Shown here: positions 32,334 to 40,954 of the stretch, piece by piece
Layout of the letters: the number at the start of each line of letters is the position of its first letter
Numbering within the stretch: position 1 is the stretch's first letter
NCBI GenBank assembly: GCA_030611515.1
Contig: JAUWPQ010000004.1
Location: 1-40,954, forward strand
Length of the DNA: 40,954 nt
Direction: 5' to 3'
DNA from: Planctomycetota bacterium
GTDB taxonomy: Bacteria > Planctomycetota > Planctomycetia > Pirellulales > Thermoguttaceae
Notes under the pieces: generated by a model
Database searches by the model: none
Seen by the model: only the letters and a program-made list of their open reading frames with translations
What the model was told of the DNA's origin: nothing
Position numbers and translations under genes: made by a program

Positions 32334-33161
32334 TCACGTTGCATCCCGGCAGCCGAGGGTCCGCATGATTTCGGCGGTTTTCTCGTAGGCTTCGGCCACC
32401 CAGTCAACGACATCCCTCGTGCTAGGAGGATATTCCAACTCGATACTAACCGTATTATCGAAACCCGCGTCGCGGATCGCCTTGAGGTAGTCCTCGATGG
32501 GCGTGGTCCCACGGCCCGGTGGTAGGTCGCCATGTCGTTTGCCGTCGCAATCGGACACGTGTACGTGGGCAATCCGTCCGGCAAGGCGCCGAACTTGACT
32601 GCACGGCGTCTGGGTCAAGTGCAAGTGCGAGATGTCGCAGTTGGCCATGACATTGGGCGTCCCGACTTCATCCAGGAAACGTTCCATGCTGTCGATACTA
32701 TTGATCAAACACATCTTGAACGGTTCCAGTTCCAGGGCGATTTTCAGGTTCAACTCCTCCGCATGTTTACCCAATGCCCGCACATTGTTCACGGCCGCCT
32801 GCCACTGCTGCTCTTGCGGAATAATCTGCCGCTCCCAAACGTACTCTCCAATCACCAGCACGACATTATCCCCGTCGAGTTCGTAACACAGATCGAGATG
32901 GCCCTTCACCCGATCGATATGAAAACGCTGTACGGAAGGAGAGAAGTCCGCCAATCCCAAAGCGACGCACACCACACTGGCGATCGGAAGGCTGTGTTGT
33001 TCAGCCGTCTTCTTGATCAGCTTGCGTTCCTTCGCGTCGATATCAAAGGGATCGGCAAAGATATCGACTGCGTCAAAACCGATCCCGGCAGTTTGTTTGA
33101 TGCCGACTTTCGTGCCCGTGCCGGATTGCGCAAATACCGAGTTGATTAGGCCTAGCCGCAT
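32334..33161 (-). CDS. Sugar phosphate isomerase/epimerase, xylose-isomerase-like TIM barrel
   Basis: 275 residues. The AP-endonuclease-2/xylose isomerase fold is seen in the metal ligands: glutamate of ALELEP, aspartate-histidine of NCDISHLHL, histidine of HVHVSDCDG and glutamate of SIELEYPPS. Relatives include D-tagatose/D-psicose 3-epimerases and inosose isomerases. Cytoplasmic, no leader. ATG 33161 is preceded by GGAGGTG at 5 nt, a near-perfect ribosome binding site, which overrules the longer frame from 33251. It overlaps the end of the upstream gene by 10 nt. Confidence 0.88.
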   Translation of the reverse strand: MRLGLINSVFAQSGTGTKVGIKQTAGIGFDAVDIFADPFDIDAKERKLIKKTAEQHSLPIASVVCVALGLADFSPSVQRFHIDRVKGHLDLCYELDGDNVVLVIGEYVWERQIIPQEQQWQAAVNNVRALGKHAEELNLKIALELEPFKMCLINSIDSMERFLDEVGTPNVMANCDISHLHLTQTPCSQVRRLAGRIAHVHVSDCDGKRHGDLPPGRGTTPIEDYLKAIRDAGFDNTVSIELEYPPSTRDVVDWVAEAYEKTAEIMRTLGCRDAT

Positions 33162-34477
33162 GACACACCTCCGTTGTAACGCTGGCAGTGAGTGGAGTCC
33201 AAGAGCAATGCTCCCACGTAGTTGTACGCGGGGCAAACCTCGCGTTGCCAAGGGTGGTTGCTGGCCCGTGGCCAGCCGCCGCGAAGATGGGGATCGTCGC
33301 TGGTCCGGTCTTGGGCGTCATACATGGCTTTCAGCGTGTCGTCATACTCGCGACGATAGCGGTCTTCCCCGGTGGATTTCCAAAAATAGTGTGCCAGCCG
33401 GGCATACTGCCCACAGGCGGATAGTAGATCGCGCTCCCCGTCGTCGGGACCGGCGCGCTTGTCGGCGTCGTGCGGCCGCCAGTCCGCGCGATAGCGCAGG
33501 AAGCAGTTCCCGGGCCACACCTTCTCCGCCCGCACAAGCGCGTCGAACGTCACTTTGGCCCGCTCGATGAGCCTGGGGACATTGCAGTACTTGCCCGTCC
33601 AATAGAGCCCCTCCACGGCATACATCATGAATTCCGCCACTTCAAGCTCCTGGTGCGACAAGTAGCCGTTGGCCCGCTGATGCTGAAGTGTCCAACGGCA
33701 GTAGTCCACGGCCCACTTCTTGTATTCCTCCCGGCCCGTGAGCGAGTACCAGTAAGCGTAGGGCCAGGCGCCGCGGCTGTTGGCGTAGATCGTGAGATCG
33801 TCGGACCAGCGGCCTTGCTTGACGTCGAAACAGGTGCGCATCTGCCCTTTGTCGGTTGTCGCCCGGCGCAGAAACGATGAAACGAGTTTGATGCCGTCCG
33901 CGATTCGCGCGTCCCCGGTCCGTTGGTGAACCATGAGGAAAGCGAGAAGGCCGTCGCCGGTGTCAAAGGTGTGATATCGATTCGCATACAGACCAGTGTC
34001 TTTGTGGGAACTGGGGAGACTGTTGAGCCGCATGCCGCCGTAGGCGGGCGACTTGGGGTCGTGGCACATCACCACGGGTATGCCCCAGTCGACGATCATA
34101 TCGATGGCTTGGCGCAGCCACCGCTGCTGGCCGGAGTAGTCGTAATAGGGAAGCAGGGCGGCGTAGGCCGCTTGCCACGCCAACTCCATGTACGCGTAAT
34201 TCCATCCGCCGGCGCGGGGGTCGTACATATGGAACAGACCGTGGTAGTCCGGATGCTTCCGGTCCGTAATGTAGGCCCGGCCGATGAAGTCCATTGCCAG
34301 TGCGAGAGACTCCTTCCAGTTCCGCTTGCCGCCGCCGCGTTCCTTGCCGGTTTCAGGGGCGGAGACCCGTGCCGGATCCCGCGCGAAAATCTCCTTGGCG
34401 CTCGCCGCCGTCGCCACGGCGGCGCCCGCCTTTCCAAGGAACCCGCGGCGTGATATCTCATTCTGTCCAACCCGCAT
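33152..34477 (-). CDS. Tat-exported alpha/alpha-toroid (six-hairpin-like) protein
   Basis: 441 residues. The Tat signal is SRRGFLGKAGAAVATAASA. The body has the periodic helical pattern of six-hairpin glycosidase-like proteins (YAYMELAWQAAYAALLPYYD, YHTFDTGDGLLAFLMVHQRT, AWPYAYWYSLTGREEYKKWA, VAEFMMYAVEGLYWTGKY). I cannot place it in a CAZy family; polysaccharide hydrolase, lyase or epimerase are all possible. AGGAGG lies 9 nt before ATG 34477. Its 3' end overlaps the epimerase start by 10 nt and it is 38 nt downstream of the next toroid-type gene, so the three are co-expressed. Confidence 0.8.
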   Translation of the reverse strand: MRVGQNEISRRGFLGKAGAAVATAASAKEIFARDPARVSAPETGKERGGGKRNWKESLALAMDFIGRAYITDRKHPDYHGLFHMYDPRAGGWNYAYMELAWQAAYAALLPYYDYSGQQRWLRQAIDMIVDWGIPVVMCHDPKSPAYGGMRLNSLPSSHKDTGLYANRYHTFDTGDGLLAFLMVHQRTGDARIADGIKLVSSFLRRATTDKGQMRTCFDVKQGRWSDDLTIYANSRGAWPYAYWYSLTGREEYKKWAVDYCRWTLQHQRANGYLSHQELEVAEFMMYAVEGLYWTGKYCNVPRLIERAKVTFDALVRAEKVWPGNCFLRYRADWRPHDADKRAGPDDGERDLLSACGQYARLAHYFWKSTGEDRYRREYDDTLKAMYDAQDRTSDDPHLRGGWPRASNHPWQREVCPAYNYVGALLLDSTHCQRYNGGVSCG

Positions 34478-34515
34478 CGCATATCCTCCTGTAAAGACCA
34501 TAACAAAGGGAGTGT

Positions 34516-36843
34516 TCAAGGACCGGCCTGGCCGGTGGCATATTGAAAACCGGTGTAGCCGATGGTGGCGCTGTTCACGTCCGCATACGACACGTGGGTC
34601 CACTTGTTTTTGTAGCCGGGCACATTGGCTTCGTTCTCGCAGACCGCGCCGTTGTCAAAGATCGAGGTGGTCAAACGCGCGCCCATCGCGTATCGGGCCA
34701 TGACCAACCCAATCGGGTCTTTGTAGACGCGCAACAAACTCAAGCCCAGAACGGCCGTGTTCGTATCGTCCATGTCGCCCTTGTGCATCAGTCCGTGGAA
34801 GGAAGATTCCTCGGGAATCACGTACTGCTCGGTATTCCCGGGAATCATGTAAAACTCGGCCAGATCGGGATACAAAACGGTGTGATAGACCATCAGTTTT
34901 GCGCCTTCCATGGCCAACCGATCGTCATCCCGCACGTCCTCCGGATACGCTCGACGGGTGAGCATTCGGCCCAGGGCGAAGCTCGCGAACCAGGCCGAGC
35001 TGTTGGGCATGGCCTCGCTGCCCGAGAGCATTTTGAAGCTTGTCTTGGGCAGAGAACGGGCGTAGTCAATTTGCCGGCGGACAATCCCACGCAACTCTTC
35101 GGATCCCACGTCGACCAGCCGCAGGCCACGCCGCTCCATCACGTCGGCCAGGTCCATGACCGCAAATCCCATGGGCGTCTTGAAGACGCCCATGGGTTTG
35201 CAAGGCTGGAAGGTGCCGAACCGATACCGATAATGCAACCCGCCGTCGGGCCGTTGCATTCCGATGAGCGTCTTGGCAAAGCCGCACGCCCACTCCAGGC
35301 ATTGATCGGCGCGCTTCTTGTCGCCGCGGCCCTGAAAAACACGGTACGCATCCATCAAGCCTTTGACGGCCTCAAACTGGTTATACGGCCGGGGCCAGCC
35401 TTCGCAGCCCGGCTGCAGCGATCCGTCTTCCCGAAGATCGGGCGGAGGCATCAAACTGCCGTCCTCGAACTTATGCGAGACCCGTACGTGGGCCGCAATC
35501 ATCTTGAACAGTCCGTCCGTGTACTTCGCGTCGTCGGTCAGCACGGCGGCGGCCGCCAGCACGTGGCAAATCCGGATCATGTAACTCCCGCAAACCGCCT
35601 CCTCCTTGCCTCCGTGCCACAGCCTCGGCTTGAGCGTCTTGATCCAGTAGGAATAGGGCATCAAACCGTCCAGCGCCGGCGTTTTCCATTGCAGCTTCAG
35701 CAGACAGTCGGCGACGCGGACTATCTTCTCGGTCGGGTCCGCCAGCGCGAAGATACGACGCGTGCTCACCGCGTTGCCTACACGGGCGACCAGGGTATGT
35801 TCGCCATCGGGAAGCACGACCGACCCGTCCCATCGGCCCGGCGCCGTCCGCTTGAAGGATGCCTTGATGCTCTTGCCGTCCGCTTCGAGCGTCGGCTTTT
35901 CCCCGGCATACATGTTTTCATTGGCAAAGACGGTAACCAACTGCGGTGCCGCCGCGTTGATCTGGGGGTTGATCCGCAAAGTGACGGGGTTCGGCACCAA
36001 TACGAACGTGACGCGCTGGCTCTTGCCGCCGATGCACTGAACGTGCAGTCTGTAGGCCCCGCCTCGGGCCGTGTCCCGACCCGCCTGCAAATCGATCGCG
36101 CCTCCCGCGCCCGGATCAATCGTCAATCGGGGCAAACGCCCCTTGGCGTCGTTGAGCACCACGGTTCCCGTCAGCTTCGTTTGAACGTCTTTGTCATACG
36201 GCAGCGCCGTCGGCCACATCTGTTGCCCTTTTCGGCAGGAGGTGTACTCCGGATACCAGTGCGTCAGTAGTTGCGACCCTTCCGCTTCTTCGGGATAGTC
36301 CACTTCGATCGACAGGGCGTCGCCTTCGAGCCGAATTCGCCAGTTGCCTTTGGTGGCCGACGAGAGTTTTCCGTCCCGGCTGAAGAACGTCAAACCGACC
36401 ATTTCCAGCGAACACCCTTCCGGATCGAACCGCACTTCTTCCGGCTCGGTGATCACTCCGCCTTTCTTGATCGGAAGAAAACGCACCCGTTGACCTTGGA
36501 CGGTCCGCTGGTAGGCGGGGACAATGCCCCAGACTCCGTTGCTCATCGCCGAATTCCAAGGTGTATCGTACAGGAGTTGACGCCAGGTGCCGAACTTCCC
36601 GTGGACGAAAACGGCCATGATCCGCGGTTTCACTACGTCCACCAGCACCGCCACGTTGTCGTTGGCCAGCATGTACCAGCCGTCGAGCAGCTTTTCCGTC
36701 TTCAGCCAGCCGCGCTGCCGGAAGAGTTCGCCCAGGTCTTGATCGTGCTCGAACACGGGCTTGTTGGTCGGCGAACCGGCCACGGAACCGGTCATCGCCA
36801 CGCAGAGGACAATTGCCATCACAGCTTTCATTTGAATACGCAT
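34516..36843 (-). CDS. Secreted large toroid-domain protein, probable carbohydrate-active enzyme
   Basis: 775 residues with a signal peptide (AVMAIVLCVAMTGSVAG). The N-terminal ~330 residues look like beta-sandwich material (VVKPRIMAVFVHGKFGTWRQ, NWRIRLEGDALSIEVDYPEE). The C-terminal ~390 residues are helical and toroid-like (YSYWIKTLKPRLWHGGKEEA, YNQFEAVKGLMDAYRVFQGR, SSAWFASFALGRMLTRRAYP, DTNTAVLGLSLLRVYKDP). The domain order recalls polysaccharide lyases and GH families with a beta-sandwich plus (alpha/alpha)6 barrel, but I do not recognise the family. ATG 36843 has AAGGAG 9 nt upstream. It is the first gene of the group 36843-30897. Confidence 0.78.
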   Translation of the reverse strand: MRIQMKAVMAIVLCVAMTGSVAGSPTNKPVFEHDQDLGELFRQRGWLKTEKLLDGWYMLANDNVAVLVDVVKPRIMAVFVHGKFGTWRQLLYDTPWNSAMSNGVWGIVPAYQRTVQGQRVRFLPIKKGGVITEPEEVRFDPEGCSLEMVGLTFFSRDGKLSSATKGNWRIRLEGDALSIEVDYPEEAEGSQLLTHWYPEYTSCRKGQQMWPTALPYDKDVQTKLTGTVVLNDAKGRLPRLTIDPGAGGAIDLQAGRDTARGGAYRLHVQCIGGKSQRVTFVLVPNPVTLRINPQINAAAPQLVTVFANENMYAGEKPTLEADGKSIKASFKRTAPGRWDGSVVLPDGEHTLVARVGNAVSTRRIFALADPTEKIVRVADCLLKLQWKTPALDGLMPYSYWIKTLKPRLWHGGKEEAVCGSYMIRICHVLAAAAVLTDDAKYTDGLFKMIAAHVRVSHKFEDGSLMPPPDLREDGSLQPGCEGWPRPYNQFEAVKGLMDAYRVFQGRGDKKRADQCLEWACGFAKTLIGMQRPDGGLHYRYRFGTFQPCKPMGVFKTPMGFAVMDLADVMERRGLRLVDVGSEELRGIVRRQIDYARSLPKTSFKMLSGSEAMPNSSAWFASFALGRMLTRRAYPEDVRDDDRLAMEGAKLMVYHTVLYPDLAEFYMIPGNTEQYVIPEESSFHGLMHKGDMDDTNTAVLGLSLLRVYKDPIGLVMARYAMGARLTTSIFDNGAVCENEANVPGYKNKWTHVSYADVNSATIGYTGFQYATGQAGP

Positions 36844-36877
36844 CGGATCGAACTCCTTCTGGTTTTAATTGGAGGTA

Positions 36878-37022
36878 GGACGGATTTCCTAATCCGTCCA
36901 TTTTCAATTGGAGGTAGGAATAGGGAGGTGGGTTAGTCTGCATTTCTCATCGAGGTGGGGCAGACATTCTTGTCTGCCCAAAAAATCCGGCAGATAGGGC
37001 AGACAGGAATGTCTGCCCCACC
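36878..37022. repeat. GGACGGAT/ATCCGTCC hairpin and GGGGCAGACA inverted pair
   Basis: A palindrome at 36878-36899 is followed by two facing hairpins, 36954-36979 (GGTGGGGCAGACATTC start) and 36997-37022 (its near-complement), each with internal GGGCAGACA/TGTCTGCCC pairing. They lie between the toroid gene and the DUF1559 gene, and GGAGGTAGGA occurs twice beside them. Confidence 0.8.
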
Positions 37023-37067
37023 TGACACACTGTTGTCGATTGCCCCCGCGTGGTGAAAGTTGTAGTA

Positions 37068-38231
37068 TTAAAAACCGGTTGTGATCAGCGTGCCGTCGTG
37101 GCGGTTGCCTAGCCATCGGTGTATCATGGGGTCGATCTCGAAGGCGATCGAATGGACCGATCCGTCGCAGAAGACGAAGTTGCAACCGGCCGGGTGCGCA
37201 CTGCCGAATGGCCGCGTGTCCCAGTATCCCGGGGTGTCCCGCATGGGCGGGAGAGGTCCGGCATTCCAAGTCCAGCGGCAGGCATCGCCGGAAGCACCGC
37301 GGTACATGCTGATCGAGTCGCAACTGTCCAGGCCGTCGAAATAATGATCCGGGCACTGGGATTTTTCTCCCGCCAGGTAGGTTGCGCTCGTCCCGTCGGT
37401 AATGTCATTGATTTTGATCGGATTTCGGACGGAGATTACGCCCGTGGAATGGGATTCCACCGGATCCCTGCCGCCGCAATCGTAAAAGGAGTAATACTCC
37501 ACGGATGGGAGATCCGCAGTCTGCGGGCCCCAGCACCAAAACACGGGGTCTCCGCTGTTGGCGGCATAGTCGTTGGCGGCCCTCCCTTGGGTAGGAGATT
37601 CCGAGTTGAAAAGGTGGGAGCCGGTCTCCAAGCCGCGTGGGCTGGGGTAAAGAATTGCCGGCCGTCGGCTGGGGCAATTGTAGCCGGTGATCGGCGTCAT
37701 GATCGTTTGCAACGCTCCCTGGCGCTGCTTGGCGGTAATGACGTCCGACTGACCATCGGAAGCCAGATTGAAAAGGGCCTCTTGCTCCATGTACGGCAGG
37801 ATGCTGAACAGCCACGAACCGGGCTGCTCCGCGCCGCGCCGGTCCGGGTCGCCCACCCAACTGTAACCCCATCCGTCCGACGGAAAGAATCCCCACGCAT
37901 GCTCGTGGTTGAGCACTGCCAAACCGAGTTGTTTCAGGTGGTTTTGGCATTGCAAGTTGCGCGCCGCTTCGCGGGCCGCCTGCACCGCCGGCAGCAGCAA
38001 AGCGATCAAGATGCCGATGATCGTGATCACGACCAACAATTCCACCAGCGTGAAGGCGCGGGGGGAGAGGGGAGAGGGGAGAGGGGAGAGAAACGCCCCC
38101 GGACTGCGATCGCGGGGGGTGGTACTGGCGTCTCGCCAGTGCCCGCGCGAACACGGGCAAGATGCCCGTGCCACCCGAGTGTTTAGCCGCCGCGTCCACG
38201 CGGCGTTGGTGGATGGTGGATTTGGGTTCAT
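37068..38231 (-). CDS. DUF1559 domain prepilin-like protein with repeat-encoded leader
   Basis: 387 residues. The leader is ~58 residues, far longer than in most prepilins, then AFTLVELLVVITIIGILIAL and AVQAAREAARNLQCQNHLKQLGL. The C-terminal H-X9-DG box is HPAGCNFVFCDG. The start codon region is nearly identical to that of the other DUF1559 gene (53 of the first 56 nt). After it the leader is read through two palindromes, CACGGGCAAG/CTTGCCCGTG-type (38152-38170) and ACTGGCG/CGCCAGT (38124-38140), giving SCPCSRGHWRDASTTP, then a CCCCTCT-rich run. AAGGA precedes ATG 38231. No lipoprotein partner follows this copy. Confidence 0.92.
   Translation of the reverse strand: MNPNPPSTNAAWTRRLNTRVARASCPCSRGHWRDASTTPRDRSPGAFLSPLPSPLSPRAFTLVELLVVITIIGILIALLLPAVQAAREAARNLQCQNHLKQLGLAVLNHEHAWGFFPSDGWGYSWVGDPDRRGAEQPGSWLFSILPYMEQEALFNLASDGQSDVITAKQRQGALQTIMTPITGYNCPSRRPAILYPSPRGLETGSHLFNSESPTQGRAANDYAANSGDPVFWCWGPQTADLPSVEYYSFYDCGGRDPVESHSTGVISVRNPIKINDITDGTSATYLAGEKSQCPDHYFDGLDSCDSISMYRGASGDACRWTWNAGPLPPMRDTPGYWDTRPFGSAHPAGCNFVFCDGSVHSIAFEIDPMIHRWLGNRHDGTLITTGF
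38115..38206. repeat. Palindromic repeats translated in the DUF1559 leader
   Basis: ACTGGCG/CGCCAGT (38124-38140), CACGGGCA/TGCCCGTG (38152-38170) and CGCCGCGT/ACGCGGCG (about 38189-38206) lie in frame within the leader of the DUF1559 gene. The last is shared with the leader at 2564-2582. Confidence 0.8.
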
Positions 38232-38253
38232 GATTTTTTCCTTTCTCTAAATC

Positions 38254-38303
38254 ACCGGGGCGAAGGCCCCGCGTTCTCCCAACCCGGGACATCGCCTTGG
38301 GAC
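38254..38303. repeat. Diverged copy of the GCTGGGAGAACG palindrome block
   Basis: GGGGCGAAGGCCCC followed by GCGTTCTCCCAACCCGGG is an inverted, partly decayed copy of the block at 30572-30649. It lies upstream of the DUF1559 gene start. Confidence 0.6.
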
Positions 38304-38364
38304 TGTTTTAATGGTCGGCCCGGTTTTCGTTGCGCCATCGCGCATTGCATTACCCTTCTGTCGG

Positions 38365-40749
<2,385 letters not shown>

Positions 40750-40954
40750 GGTCCCTTCAGTTCTTATTGACTACCAGATGGAATAATTCCAGAATAACCG
40801 GGGGCTAATACTACAACGCTGGGTCGTTTCTGCGAACGCGTGGCAACCGATTGTATAACAGCGACTTATGGTGTTTCAACGAACACCGTGTAGCGGGCGG
40901 GCTTGCCCGCCGTTGCCTCAGCGGCACTCTTGCTGGCAACCAACGGCGGGCAAG
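40750..40954. other. Upstream spacer of the hydrolase gene with a terminal inverted repeat
   Basis: No gene is seen. The repeat arms CTTGCCCGCCGTTG (40902-40915) and CAACGGCGGGCAAG (40941-40954) are exactly complementary and the second runs into the window edge, so the element continues outside. A GGGCGGGCTTGCCCGCC palindrome overlaps the left arm. A promoter for the minus-strand gene is not obvious. Confidence 0.7.

Noticed and set aside
34543-36270. 575-codon open frame on the + strand
   Set aside because: Antisense to the secreted toroid protein, no family features, no ribosome binding site.

Overview
The window looks like chromosomal DNA of a planctomycete, probably a Pirellulales-type lineage. 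The basis is two DUF1559 prepilin-like proteins with the FTLVELLVVITIIGILIAL leader and the C-terminal H-X9-DG box, a PEP-CTERM protein, a FecR protein with an NPCBM-like tail, a small DUF1559-associated lipoprotein, Tat-exported Gfo/Idh/MocA oxidoreductases, high GC, and unusually many short palindromic repeats. I saw no rRNA, tRNA, CRISPR array, transposase, integrase or phage gene.

Layout. 1-7.8 kb (+): end of a FecR/NPCBM anti-sigma-like gene, a PEP-CTERM protein, a DUF1559 protein, a lipoprotein, a secreted heparinase II/III-like lyase and a secreted BNR-repeat (sialidase-like) protein. 8-10.75 kb (-): an FGGY sugar kinase and a neutral-ceramidase-fold protein. 11-17.8 kb (+): a tightly coupled operon of a DeoR regulator, class III aminotransferase, Gfo/Idh oxidoreductase, uroporphyrinogen-decarboxylase-like protein, divergent Gfo/Idh protein and amidohydrolase. 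17.8-25.1 kb (-): a second coupled operon, read from a GntR/UTRA regulator through NagA, a NagB-like protein, Gfo/Idh, SDR, HpcH-type aldolase and a glutamate-1-semialdehyde-aminomutase-like aminotransferase. 25.2-29.8 kb (+): a sodium:solute symporter carrying a predicted periplasmic HEAT-repeat domain, a leaderless BNR protein and a DapA/NanA-family lyase. 29.9-40.7 kb (-): a small membrane protein, a Tat-exported Gfo/Idh, a sugar epimerase, two probable alpha/alpha-toroid carbohydrate-active proteins, a second DUF1559 protein and a GHL6-like glycoside hydrolase.

Taken together this reads as a catabolic island for amino-sugar or sugar-acid-containing glycans. Secreted lyases and BNR hydrolases would release sugars, the symporter would import them, and lyase, NagA, NagB-like, aminotransferase, oxidoreductase and aldolase steps would process them under DeoR and GntR control. 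Sialic acid is one possible substrate, but no recognisable NanK or NanE is present and several catalytic motifs are altered, so the substrate is open.

The most striking non-gene signal is a family of roughly 90-130 bp palindromic elements (CTCGTTCCCA ... GGGAACCAG followed by an A/T-rich tail). They sit at gene junctions of the two metabolic operons. Three copies are flanked by exact 12 or 17 bp direct repeats that duplicate the end or beginning of the neighbouring gene, so stop codons, ribosome binding sites and start codons are regenerated after insertion. They account for all the wide gaps inside these otherwise tightly packed operons. At 13.2 kb two tandem copies turn the junction into a chain of overlapping stop/start codons. 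Other repeat families are translated in frame inside proteins: the FecR domain, the DUF1559 leaders and the C terminus of the GHL6-like hydrolase.
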